Source: Streptomyces guryensis (lineage in GTDB: Bacteria > Actinomycetota > Actinomycetes > Streptomycetales > Streptomycetaceae). Taken from it: 64,000 nucleotides of DNA. The notes beneath the pieces were generated by a model. The model had not been told where the DNA came from, made no database searches, and saw only the letters and a list, made by a program, of their open reading frames with translations. The DNA is taken from positions 248,001 to 312,000 of the forward strand of contig NZ_JAJSBI010000009.1 of NCBI RefSeq assembly GCF_021261325.1, given 5' to 3'. Below are positions 1 to 10,600 of the stretch, in pieces (positions within the stretch are counted from its first letter, which is position 1; every line of letters begins with the position of its first letter). The position numbers were made by a program, and so were the translations under genes.

Positions 1-1899
1 GACGCGGCCCACGCCGATCATCGCCGCCTGAGGGTGGTTGAGGATCGGCGTGGCGCCGTCGACGTCGAAGCCGCCGTAGTTGTTCAGGGTGAAGGTACCG
101 CCGGTGCGGTGCTCGGCGGGCAGTGCTCCCCGGCGCGCCAGGGCGGTGAGCCGCCGTAGTTCGGCGGCCAGGTCGCCGAGCGAGAGGCGGTCGGCGTCAC
201 GGACCACGGGGACGACCAGGCCGTGGTCGGTCTGCGCGGCGAAGCCGAGATGCACCTGAGGCAGGCGGACGAGCTCCTGACGGTCGGCGTCGACACGGGA
301 GTTGAGCTCCGGGAAGGCGGCCAGCGCGTCGAGGCAGGCCCGGGCGAGGAGGGGCATCAGCCCCGTGCCGAGGGTGGTGCGGGCGGTGAGCAGGCCGCTC
401 GCGTCGGTGTCCGCCCAGATGGTCACGGCAGGGGTGTCACGGTGCCCGCGGACGAACTTGCCGGCGGAGGGGCCCAGCGGGATCCGGGTGGCGGCCCCCG
501 GAGCAGGAGCCGGAGCGTCCTGCTCATGCACGGCGTCGGCCGTGCCGGTCGTGGCCGTCCGGCGGGGCGACGGCTTGCATCCGGGCCGGCCCGACGTCCC
601 GTAGCCGGTCAGGACGGCGCCCGAGCCCGATGCCTCCGCCGACTCCTCCACGGTCAGCAGCGGCGCCCCCACCTCGACGACCGCGCCGGCCCCGCAGTGC
701 AGGGCGGTGACGATCCCCGCGAACGGACTCGGCAGCGTCACCACGGACTTGGCCGTCTCGACCTCCGCAACGACCTGATCGTGCTCGACGGGGTCGCCCA
801 CGGCGACCAACCACTCCACCACCTCCGCCTCGGCCAGCCCCTCACCCAGGTCGGGCAGGAGGAACGTACGGCCGGGCGGGGGCGCGTCCGCGGCGGGAAG
901 AGGGTGGCGGGCCCGTCGCGCCGAGGGCAGCAGGCGGTGCAGGCCGTCGAGCACCCGGCGCACGCCCGGCAGATGGGCGTCCTCCAGCAGCGGCGGCGGA
1001 TACGGGATGTCGAACCCCGTGACCCGCAGCACGGGCGCCCGCAGCGCGTCGAAACAGTGCTCCTGCACCCGCGCCGCGATCTCGGCGCCGACCCCGGCGA
1101 AGCCCTGCGCCTCGTGCACCACCAGGCAGCGGCCGGTCCGGCGCACCGACGCGGTCAGCGCGCGGTCGTCGAGGGGCACGAGGGTGCGCAGATCCAGCAC
1201 CTCGACGTCCAGGCCCTGCGCGGCGGCCAGCCGGGCCGCTTCGAGGGCTACGGCGACCGAGGGACCGTAGGCGACGAGCGTGGCGTCGGCTCCGGCGCGG
1301 CGCACGGCCGCGGTGCCGAACGGTCCGGTGCGGACCGGGAGTTGGAGGGGCTCCTTGGCCCAGTAGCGGCGCTTCGGCTCCAGGAAGATCACCGGGTCCG
1401 GGTCGTCGATCGCCTCGCGCAGCAGGGAGTAGGCGTCCGCCGCCGTCGCCGGGGTCACGACCTTCAGACCCGCCGTGTGCGCGTAGTACGCCTCGCTGGA
1501 GTCGCTGTGGTGCTCCACGCCGCCGATGCCGCCGCCGTAGGGGATCCGGACGACCAGGGGCAGCGCGAGGGCGCCGCGGGTGCGGTTGCGCATCTTCGCC
1601 ATGTGGGAGGTGATCTGCTCGAACGCCGGGTAGGCGAACGCGTCGAACTGCATCTCCACCACCGGCCGCCATCCGGTCATCGCCATCCCGATGGCGAGGC
1701 CCGCGATGCCGGCCTCGCTGACCGGTGTGTCGAAGCAGCGGCCGTCGCCGAAGGCGTCCCGCAGCCCGTCGGTGACCCGGAAGACGCCGCCGAGGCGTCC
1801 GACGTCCTCGCCGAAGACCACAACCCTTTCGTCCGCACCCAGCGCGTCCCGCAGGGCGGAGTTGAGGGCCTGGGCCATCCCCGTGTCGACCGCGGTCAT
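1..1899 (-). CDS. Branched-chain 2-oxoacid dehydrogenase E1-beta fused to E2 (partial at left edge)
   Basis: The reading frame from ATG at 1899 is open to base 1, giving 633 codons without a stop. Residues 1-340 are a transketolase-type E1-beta subunit, ending in the family signature HCFDALRAPVLRVTGFDIPY near residues 284-303. A short Pro/Ala linker leads straight into a lipoyl domain at about 345-420, with the lipoylated lysine in ETAKS at Lys384. After a linker of about 50 residues comes the start of the E2 acyltransferase domain (about 473 onward), which leaves the window before its active-site histidine. No E3-binding domain is visible between the lipoyl and catalytic parts. The start lies one base after the E1-alpha stop, with GGAGGATT upstream. 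The complex oxidatively decarboxylates branched 2-oxoacids to acyl-CoA, which could feed acyl or extender units to the neighbouring cluster (inference). A lost stop through a sequencing error is the alternative to a real fusion. Confidence 0.85.
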   Translation of the reverse strand, partial: MTAVDTGMAQALNSALRDALGADERVVVFGEDVGRLGGVFRVTDGLRDAFGDGRCFDTPVSEAGIAGLAIGMAMTGWRPVVEMQFDAFAYPAFEQITSHMAKMRNRTRGALALPLVVRIPYGGGIGGVEHHSDSSEAYYAHTAGLKVVTPATAADAYSLLREAIDDPDPVIFLEPKRRYWAKEPLQLPVRTGPFGTAAVRRAGADATLVAYGPSVAVALEAARLAAAQGLDVEVLDLRTLVPLDDRALTASVRRTGRCLVVHEAQGFAGVGAEIAARVQEHCFDALRAPVLRVTGFDIPYPPPLLEDAHLPGVRRVLDGLHRLLPSARRARHPLPAADAPPPGRTFLLPDLGEGLAEAEVVEWLVAVGDPVEHDQVVAEVETAKSVVTLPSPFAGIVTALHCGAGAVVEVGAPLLTVEESAEASGSGAVLTGYGTSGRPGCKPSPRRTATTGTADAVHEQDAPAPAPGAATRIPLGPSAGKFVRGHRDTPAVTIWADTDASGLLTARTTLGTGLMPLLARACLDALAAFPELNSRVDADRQELVRLPQVHLGFAAQTDHGLVVPVVRDADRLSLGDLAAELRRLTALARRGALPAEHRTGGTFTLNNYGGFDVDGATPILNHPQAAMIGVGRV

Positions 1900-1900
1900 G

Positions 1901-3022
1901 TCAGCAATCCTCCAGGTCGGCCAACTCGGCCCGCAGGGCGGCTCGTTGGTCGGCGATGTGTGGGGTCGGCGAAGAGAAGACATGGTCGAAGAGGGCCTCC
2001 GGGTTCAACTCCGGGTCGGTGTAAAGCCGTTCGCGTACGTCGGTGGCGTACGCCTCCGCCTCGGCGGCCGCCGCCTTCACCTCGGCGTCGGTCAGCAGAC
2101 CCCGCGCGCGCAGCTCCGACTCCAGCCGGGCGATCGGGTCGCGCTGCCGCCAGCCGTCGGCCTCGGCGGCCGTGCGGTAGCGGGAGGGGTCGTCGGCGCT
2201 GGTGTGGGGGCCCATCCGGTAGGTGTGCGCCTCGACCAGCCACGGCCCACCGCCCGCCCGGGCGTCCTCGACCGCCGTCGTCAGTACGGCGAGCACGGCG
2301 GCGGCGTCGTTGCCGTCCACCTGCTCCGAGCGGATGCCGTAGCCGACTCCCTTGTACGCCAGGCCCGGTGCCGCGCACTGCTCGGACAGCGGGACGGAGA
2401 TGGCGTACCCGTTGTTCTGCACCAGGAACACCACCGGGGCCTTCAGCACGCCCGCCAGGTTGAGGGCTTCATGGAAGTCGCCCTCGCTGGTGGCTCCGTC
2501 GCCCACGAGCGCGAGGGCGACGGTGTCCGCGCCCTTGAGGCGCTCGCCGTGGGCCAGTCCCGTGGCGTGCGCGGCGTGAGTGGCCAGCGGGGTGCACTGC
2601 GGTGCCGTGCGGTGCCGCACCGGGTCGTAGCCGCAGTGGGCGTCCCCGCGCAGCAGCGTCAGCGCCTCGACCGCGTCGATCCCGCGGCTGACCAGCGACA
2701 CGCAGTCGCGGTAGGTGGGGAACAGCCAGTCCGTGGCGCGCAGGGCGAGCGCGGCGCCCACCTGACAGGCCTCCTGGCCGAGGCTGGAGGGATGGACCGC
2801 GAGCCTGCCCTGCCGGGCGAGCGCCGTCGCCTGCTCGTCGAAGCGGCGCCCGACGACCATCTTCCGGTACGCCGCCAGCAGGGACTCGGCCGACGGCTCG
2901 GCGTACGTCCTGCCCGCCGTCCCGGCGTCCGACGACAGAAGGGAAACCGGAACCGGGGAGGGGAGCCAAGGCGAGGGCTCTCGCGCATTCCCCGCTCTCG
3001 TTCCCGTCGGCTTGTTGCCCAT
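1901..3022 (-). CDS. Branched-chain 2-oxoacid dehydrogenase E1-alpha subunit
   Basis: This 373-residue protein is the thiamine-diphosphate-binding alpha chain of a 2-oxoacid dehydrogenase. The ThDP/Mg motif is visible as GDGATSEGDFHEA starting at about residue 174 and closing with QNNGYAIS about 30 residues later. RMGPHTSADDPSRYR further on is the usual phosphorylation-loop-like segment of this family. I chose ATG 3022 rather than the ATG at 3076 because GGAAAGGGTGG lies just upstream and the extra N-terminal residues look non-native. The gene is followed one base later by the E1-beta/E2 fusion, so the two are cotranscribed. It is divergent from the NRPS operon across a 252-bp gap. It may be a cluster-dedicated copy supplying branched acyl-CoA, but a general catabolic role is equally possible. 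Confidence 0.9.
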   Translation of the reverse strand: MGNKPTGTRAGNAREPSPWLPSPVPVSLLSSDAGTAGRTYAEPSAESLLAAYRKMVVGRRFDEQATALARQGRLAVHPSSLGQEACQVGAALALRATDWLFPTYRDCVSLVSRGIDAVEALTLLRGDAHCGYDPVRHRTAPQCTPLATHAAHATGLAHGERLKGADTVALALVGDGATSEGDFHEALNLAGVLKAPVVFLVQNNGYAISVPLSEQCAAPGLAYKGVGYGIRSEQVDGNDAAAVLAVLTTAVEDARAGGGPWLVEAHTYRMGPHTSADDPSRYRTAAEADGWRQRDPIARLESELRARGLLTDAEVKAAAAEAEAYATDVRERLYTDPELNPEALFDHVFSSPTPHIADQRAALRAELADLEDC

Positions 3023-3123
3023 GTATCCGCCACCCTTTCCGAACGGCTTTCGCGCTTCGGATGATCTCCGCAGCACGTGGGGTTCTCAACTGCCCGGCAG
3101 CTAAGGGCGGGTGAAGCGGAACT

Positions 3124-3139
3124 GAACAGTCCGCTGTTC
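3124..3139. promoter_or_regulatory. Inverted repeat in the divergent promoter region
   Basis: GAACAG, four bases, CTGTTC forms a perfect 6-bp inverted repeat in the 252-bp gap between the E1-alpha gene and the NRPS operon. It is well placed to be an operator for either direction. No pathway-specific regulator gene is seen next to it, so the binding protein is unknown. Confidence 0.3.
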
Positions 3140-3171
3140 GACATAAGGAGAGGGTAAGCGCTTCCTATCTG

Positions 3172-3199
3172 TTGACCAGGCGTCGCCAAAAGGTAATTC
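3172..3199 (+). promoter_or_regulatory. Possible promoter of the NRPS operon
   Basis: TTGACC at 3172-3177 and TAATTC at 3194-3199 are separated by 16 bases and resemble the -35 and -10 boxes of a housekeeping sigma factor. They lie about 75 bases before the ATG of the first operon gene. The -10 box is imperfect, so this is only a candidate. Confidence 0.3.
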
Positions 3200-3274
3200 G
3201 TGCGTCGCCCGCCCTTCCTGAAGCGCCGGTTCCAATTGATCAGCGAAACGCGGCACTGCGGAAGGCAAGCGAAG

Positions 3275-4621
3275 ATGTCCGGAGTACGCCCGGGAACACG
3301 TCACTACACCGTCGTCTGTTCCTCATGTGGAAACCGTTACGAGGACGACGGTCTCCTCCTCGACTGCCCCCGTCGGCACGAACCGGCATTCCTGCGCACC
3401 GAGTACAACAGTGACCACGGCACAACCGGAACCCGCGCCGGTGAAAGCACCGGCCTGTTCCGGCATGCCCCGCTGCTGCCGGTGGCGCGCACCTTCCCCG
3501 ACGTTCCCGGCCCGGTCGTCCACCGCGCCGAACGGCTCGGCCGCCGTATCGGCCTCGACCGGCTGTGGGTCGCCTTCAACGGGTACCGGCCGGAACGCGG
3601 GGCGCTCCTGCCGACCTGTACGTTCAAGGACCTGGAGGCCTACACGGTGCTCGGCCGGCTGCCCGCCGAGCCGCCCGTGCTCGTGATTCCCTCCGCGGGC
3701 AACACCGCCGCCGCCTTCGCCTGGGCCGCCACCCGCCACCGGGTGCCCTGCCTGCTCGTCGTACCCGCACCTGCCCTGGAGCGGATGCGCTTCCCGGCAC
3801 CGCTCGACCCCCGTGTCCGGCTCGTCGTCCTCGACGGCACCGCCACCTACAGCGACGCCATCGCCTGCGCCGACCTGCTCTCCGCCCTCCCCGGCCACCA
3901 CGCCGAGGGCGGCTCGCGCAACGTCGGCCGCCGCGACGGCCTGGGCACCGTCATGCTGGCCGCCGCCGATGCCCTGGGACGCCTGCCGGAGACCTATGTG
4001 CAGGCCGTCGGCAGTGGCACCGGAGCCATCGGCGCCCACGAGGCGGCCCGCAGACTGCGCGCCGACGGCGAGACACTGCCCCGCCTGCTGATGTGCCAGA
4101 ACGCGCCCTTCGCACCGCTGTACGACGCCTGGCGATGTACCGGCGCGACTCCCACCGGCCGGGACCGGGACGACCACGGCCACAGCGACAGCGATCGCGA
4201 GCTCGAGCCGCTGGCACGCGAACTGACCAACCGGCGCCCCCCGTTCACCGTCCGCGGAGGCGTGCGCGACGTGCTCACCGAGAGCGGCGGCGACGTCCTG
4301 TGCACCGACAACGTCGCCGCCGTCGCCGCCATGGCCCTCTTCGAGGAGGTCGAGGGCATCGACATCGAGCCGGGCGCCGGAGTGGCCCTGGCCGCCCTGG
4401 CCGAGGCGGCACGGACCGGCCGCGTCCGCCGCGACGAACTCGTCCTCCTCAACATCACCGGAGGCGGCCGGGCCCGGCAGGCCCGCGACCTGTCGCTGAT
4501 ACCCGCCGAACCCTGGTTGCGCGTGCCGTGGCCCGGACGAGACGAGGGCCCGCGGGCCGTGGCCGAGCTCGTGGCACGGCAGCTGACCGGCCTCGCGGCG
4601 GTCACGGAGGCCGCCCGATGA
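3275..4621 (+). CDS. Cysteate synthase-like PLP enzyme (threonine synthase superfamily)
   Basis: The 448-residue product is a fold-type II PLP enzyme most like archaeal cysteate synthase, which replaces the phosphate of O-phosphoserine by sulfite to give L-cysteate. Visible features are a two-cysteine N-terminal segment (VVCSSCGNRYEDDG), the PLP lysine in CTFKDLEAY (Lys118), PSAGNTAAAFAWAA, RNVGRRDGLGT and the phosphate-binding loop QAVGSGTGAIGAHEAA. ATG 3275 is preferred over an upstream in-frame ATG at 3200 because GGAAGG precedes it and the cysteine segment then lies at the N-terminus as in the family. It is the first gene of the operon, and its TGA overlaps the ATG of the first NRPS (ATGA), so it probably makes a building block for that NRPS. 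The product could be cysteate; another beta-substituted alanine is possible, because superfamily members differ in nucleophile. Confidence 0.75.
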   Translation: MSGVRPGTRHYTVVCSSCGNRYEDDGLLLDCPRRHEPAFLRTEYNSDHGTTGTRAGESTGLFRHAPLLPVARTFPDVPGPVVHRAERLGRRIGLDRLWVAFNGYRPERGALLPTCTFKDLEAYTVLGRLPAEPPVLVIPSAGNTAAAFAWAATRHRVPCLLVVPAPALERMRFPAPLDPRVRLVVLDGTATYSDAIACADLLSALPGHHAEGGSRNVGRRDGLGTVMLAAADALGRLPETYVQAVGSGTGAIGAHEAARRLRADGETLPRLLMCQNAPFAPLYDAWRCTGATPTGRDRDDHGHSDSDRELEPLARELTNRRPPFTVRGGVRDVLTESGGDVLCTDNVAAVAAMALFEEVEGIDIEPGAGVALAALAEAARTGRVRRDELVLLNITGGGRARQARDLSLIPAEPWLRVPWPGRDEGPRAVAELVARQLTGLAAVTEAAR

Positions 4622-7600
4622 CCGTCCCGAACGCGTCGGACGTGTCCGCCGCCCAGCGCTCGATGTGGTTCGGACAGCGGCTCGACCCCGCCGGGCCCGC
4701 CTACAACGTGGGCGAGTACACGGAGATCCACGGCCCCGTCGACCCCGTCCGCTTCCGGGCGGCCGTCCGGCAGGTGGTGGCGGCCACCGAGACACTTCGG
4801 GTCCGGTTCGCGGCCGAGGACGACGAAGTCCGCCGGTTCGTCGACACCGACCCCGACTGGGACCTGCCCGTCGTCGACCTCACGGGCGAGGCCGACCCCC
4901 GGTCGGCCGCCGAGGCATGGATGGCCGCCGACTTCGCCACACCGTTCGACCTCGACCGGCCCCCGCTGTTCGCGTACGCCCTGCTGCACCTCACGCACAC
5001 GCACTGGATCTGGTACCAGCGCTACCACCACATCGCCGTCGACGGCTACAGCTGCTCCCTCGTCGCGCGCCGGGTCGCCGACGCCTACAGCGCCCTCGTC
5101 GCGGGCACGCCGCACACCCCGCCGCCCGCGCCCCTCGCCCCACTGGTCGACGCGGACGAGGCCTACCGCGCCGGCCAACGGCACGCGGCGGACCGGGAGT
5201 TCTGGGCGACCGCGCTCGCCGACCGCCCCGACCCGGTGAGCCTGTCCACCCGCCCGCCGCACGTCGCCGGACGCTTCCTGCGCCGCACCGGTCATCTCCG
5301 GCAGGCGGCGGGGGACCTGGTGCACGCGGCCGCCGAACAGGCCGGCACCCGCTGGTCGCGCGTCCTGCTCGCGGCGACCGCCGCCTATCTGCACCGGCTC
5401 ACCGGAGCCCGGGACGTCGTCCTGGGCCTCGCCGTCACCGCCCGCGAGAGCGAGACCGAACTCGCCACGCCGGGCATGGCGTCCAACGTGCTTCCGCTAC
5501 GGCTGTCCGTACGGCCCGACACCGCCGCCCACGACCTCGTACGCCGGACGGCCTCAGCCACCCGGGACCTGCTGGCGCACCAGCGCCTGCGCGGCGAGGA
5601 CCTGCGCCGGGAGGCGGCCTGGCCGCAGGAGGGGCCGCGCTTCTTCGGGCCCGTCGTCAACATCATGGCCTTCGGTCCGGAACTGCGGTTCGCGGGGCAT
5701 GCGACCACCCGCCACAACCTGTCCACGGGGCCCGTGGAGGACCTCGCCGTCAACGTGTACGACCGTGCGGACGGCGACGGCATCCGCATCGACCTCGACG
5801 CGGGCCCCGACCACTACACGGATGCCGAACTCGCCGCCCACCACCGGCGCTTCGCCCGCTTCGTGGAGCACTTCGCCGCAGCCGTCCTCGCCACCGGCAC
5901 CCCGGTCGGCCGGGTCGAGGCGACACTGCCCGAGGAGCGGGCAGACGCCCGGCTCGTCGGCGCCGCCGCACCCGCGGGAGCGGCGACGACCGTGCCGGGG
6001 CTCTTCGTTGCCTGGGCCGCGGCCACCCCGGACGCCACCGCGATCGTCCACGGCGAACGCACCACCACATACCGGCAGTTGAACACCCGCGCCAACCGGC
6101 TCGCACACCGGCTGATCGCCCTCGGCGTCCGGCCGGAGGACCTCGTGGCGGTCCTGATGGACCGCTCCGACGGGCTCCTCGCCGCGCTCCTGGCCGTGCT
6201 CAAGTCGGGCGCCGCATACGTCGGCCTCGACCCGCGCGCACCGGCCGCCCGCACCCGGCAGCTCCTGGCCGAGACGGGCGCGCACATCCTGCTGACCGAC
6301 GCCGAGCCCACCGAGCCGTACGACGGGGTCACCACGGTCGGTCCCGGGGATCCGACGCTCGCCGCCGAACCGGACACGGACCCCGCCGTGCTCCCGCACC
6401 CGGCCCAACTCGCCTACGTCAGCTACACCTCCGGCTCCACCGGCATCCCCAAGGGCGTCGCCGTCACCCACCACGACGTCACCGCCCTGGCCACCGACTC
6501 GGCGTTCGGCGACGGCGCGCACGCGCGCGTGCTGGTGCACTCGCCGACGGCGTTCGACGCCTCGACCTACGAGATGTGGGTGCCGCTGCTGAACGGCGGC
6601 ACCGCCGTGGTCGCCGCGCCGGACGAGACCGTGGACGCCGCCGCCGTCGCCCGTCTGACGGAGCGGCACGGGCTGACGGCCATGTGGCTCACCGCCGGGC
6701 TGTTCCGTCTCGCCGCGGAGGAGGACCCGGGCTGCTTCGCAGGGCTGCGCCAGGTGTGGACCGGCGGAGAGGCGGTGCCCGCGGCCGCGGTCCGCCGCGT
6801 TCTGGCAGCCTGCCCGGGGCTGACCGTCACCGACGGCTACGGCCCGACCGAGACCACCACCTTCGCCACCTCCCGCCCCTGCACCCCGGGCGCTCCCGTC
6901 CCCGACCCGCTGCCCATCGGCCGCCCTCTGGACGGCATGCGCGCCTACGTCCTCGACGGGGCCCTGCAGCCACTCCCGCGGGGCACGGTGGGGGAGTTGT
7001 ACGTCGCGGGCCCCGGCGTGGCCCGCGGCTACCTCGGCCGTCCGGGCACGACCGCCGAACGCTTCACCGCCGACCCGTACGGCCCGCCCGGCACTCGCAT
7101 GTACCGCACCGGTGACCACGCGCGCGTGACGGCAGACGGCGAGCTGGAGTTCCACGGTCGCGCGGACGGCCAGGTCAAACTCCGCGGCTTCCGCATCGAA
7201 CCGGGCGAGGTGGAGACGGCTCTCGCCACCCACCCCCACGTCGCGCAGGCGGTGGCCGTCGTCCGCGAGGACCGGCCGGGCGATCGCCGGCTGGTCGCGT
7301 ACGCGGCCTGTCAGGCCCACGCCGGCGCCCCCACCTCCGAAGCCCTGCGCGACCACCTCGCCGTCCGTCTGCCCGACTTCATGGTCCCCACGGCCGTCGT
7401 CGTCCTCGACCGGCTGCCGCTGACCCCCAACGGCAAGCTCGACCGGGCCGCGCTGCCCGCCCCGCCCACCGTGGCCGCCCCGCAGACGCACGCCCCACGC
7501 ACCCCCCACGAGGACGTCCTGTGCGCCCACTTCGCCGAGCTGCTCGGCCTCCCGGACGTCGGACCCCGTGACAGCTTCTTCGCCCTCGGCGGCCACTCCC

Positions 7601-10600
7601 TGCTCGCTCTTCGCCTGCTCGGGCGCGTCCGCACCACCCTCGGCGTCGAACTGACTCTGCGTGACGTCTTCCAGGCGCCCACTCCGACCGGTCTCGCACG
7701 CCTGCTGGCCGGAGCCGGGACGGCCGTACGCCCCGCCCCGCGGCCGACTGAGCGCAAGGCCCCCGGCGAGGCCCCGCTGTCGTCCGCCCAGCGGCGGCTG
7801 TGGTTCCTGCACCGGCTGGAGGGCCCCGGCGCGGCCTACAACATCCCGCTCGCCCTACGGCTGACCGGCACCGGCCTCGACGTGGACGCCCTGCGCGCGG
7901 CCCTCGCCGACCTCGTCGCCCGGCACGAGATCCTGCGCACCGTCTACCCGGACGCCGGCGGCCTGCCGTGTCAGCGGCTGCTGGAGCCCGGTATACCGGA
8001 CCTGTCCGTCGGTCATGCGATCGCGGCCGAACTGCCCGAGGCCCTGGGCCGGTTGGCGGGGCAAGGGTTCGAGATCTCTGAACGCGTCCCGTTCCGCGCC
8101 CACCTCCTCGCCCTCGGCCCCGAGGACCACGTCCTCCTCCTCGTCCTGCACCACATCGCCGCCGACGGCTGGTCCCTGGACCCCCTGCTGCTGGACCTGG
8201 CGACCGCCTACCGGGCCCGGTCGGAGGGCCGGGAGCCGGACTGGGCGCCCCTGCCCCTCCAGTACGCCGACTACTGCGTCTGGCAGCGCGACGTGCTCGG
8301 CGACGACCAGGACCGTCAACTCGACCACTGGCGCCGGGCGCTCGCCGGACTCCCCGACGAACTCCCCCTCCCCGCCGACCGTCCGCGCCCCGCCCGCGCC
8401 ACCCACCAGGGCGGCGACATCCCCGTCCGGCTCGACGCGGACCTGCACCGACGGCTGCGCGCTCTGGCCGGCGAAACCGGCACCACGGTGTTCATGGCCG
8501 TGCAGGCGGGCCTCGCCGCCCTGCTGACCCGGCTGGGCGCGGGCACCGACATCCCGCTCGGCACGCCGGTCGCCGGCCGCCCCGACGAGGCGCTGGACGA
8601 CCTCGTCGGCTGCTTCGTCAACACGCTCGTGCTGCGCACCGACACCTCGGGCGACCCCAGCTTCCGGGAACTGCTCGCCCGGGTCCGGGAGGCCGACCTG
8701 GCGGCCTACGCCCACCAGGAACTGCCCTTCGAGCACCTCGTGGAAGCCCTCAACCCGCCCCGCTCACTCGCCCGGCACCCGCTCTTCCAGGTGATGCTGG
8801 CCTTCCGCCCCACCGCGGGACCCCACCTCGACCTCCCCGGGCTGCACTCCCGGACGCTCCCCGTGGAGACCGGCGCCACCAAGATCGACCTGACCTTCAA
8901 CCTCGGCGAGCACCGCACCCCCGACGGATCCCCGGACGGGATCGAGGGCATCCTCCAGTACAGCGCCGACCTCTTCGACCGGTCGACGGCCGAGGACCTG
9001 GCCGCGCGTCTGGAACGCCTCCTGCGGGCCGCCGTCCGCCATCCTGACCAGGCCATCGGCACCCATGACATCCTCGACGACCGCGAACGGCACCGGCTTC
9101 TGACCGGGTTCAACGACACGGCACGCGACGTACCGGACACCACCTTCCCGCGCCTTTTCGAGGCGCGCGCAGCAGAGTCGCCGGACACCGTCGCCGTCGA
9201 GGACGGCACCCACTCGCTGACATATCGTCAACTCGACGGGCGGGCCGACCGCCTGGCCCGCGTCCTCGCCTCGCACGGTGCCGGTCCGGGACGGATCGTC
9301 GCGTTCTCGCTGCCCCGGTCGGTGGACCTCGCGGTCGCCGTGCTCGCCGTCCTCAAGGCGGGCGCGGCGTATCTGCCGCTGGACCCGGAACATCCGGCCG
9401 AGCGCACCGCCCGTCTGCTCGCCGACGCGGACCCGGTGTGTCTGATCGCCCGGGACCGGCTTCCCGCCGACTGCCGTGTCGGCTGCGTGGTCGTGGATCC
9501 CGACGCGGCCCCGGACGGTCCGGACACCACACCCCTCCCCGAGGCCCGGCCCGCCGACCCCGCCTACCTGATCTACACCTCCGGCACCACCGGCCGCCCC
9601 AAGGGCGTCATCGTCGAGCACCGCAACCTCACCACCTACGTGGCCCGTTGCGTCGAGGCGTACCCGAGCCTGCGCGGCACCTCACTGCTGCACGCAACGA
9701 TGTCCTTCGACGCCACCGTGACCACCCTGCACGGGGCGCTCGCCGCCGGGGGCCGCGTGCACATCGCCGGCTTCCACGACGCGGGCGCGGCGCCGGCGAA
9801 GGGCGGCTACACGTTCCTCAAGGCCACGCCCAGCCACCTCCCGTTGCTGCCCGCCCTGCCGCACGACCTGTCGCCCGCCGAGGAGTTCATGCTGGGCGGC
9901 GAGGCACTGGTCGGCGAGGCCCTGCGTACCTGGCGCCGGGACCACCCCGACGTACGCCTGATCAACCACTACGGCCCGACCGAGCTCACCGTCGGCTGCA
10001 CCGACCACCGCATCGAGCCCGGCGAGGAACTGCCGACCGGACCGGTGCCCGTCGGCCGTCCCATGTGGAACACCCGGGCGTATGTGCTCGATGCCCGGCT
10101 GAACCCCGTACCGGTCGGTGTCGAGGGCGAGTTGTACGTCTCCGGTGACCACGTGGCCCGCGGCTACTGGAGGCGGCCCGGTCCGACCGCCGAGCGGTTC
10201 GTCGCCGCTCCCTTCGGGCAGCCGGGCGGGCGCATGTACCGGACCGGCGACCTGGCCGTGTGGCTGGCCGACGGCACTCTGGAGCTGCGCGGCCGGGCCG
10301 ACGGCCAGCTCAAGATCCGCGGACTGCGGATCGAGCCCGGCGAGGTCGAGGGCGTGCTCACCGCCCATTCCGCCGTCGCCCAGGCGGCGGTGGTGGTGCG
10401 CGAGGACCGGGACGGCATCCGGCGCCTGGTCGGATACGTCGTCGGAGCCGCCGAGGCGGACTGCCCCGCCGTACTGGCGCACGCCGCCCGCCACCTGCCC
10501 GCCCACATGGTCCCCGAGGCGCTCGTGGCGCTCGACGCGCTGCCGATGACACCCAACGGCAAGTTGGACCGCGCCGCCCTGCCGGCCCCGGCCGCCGCCC

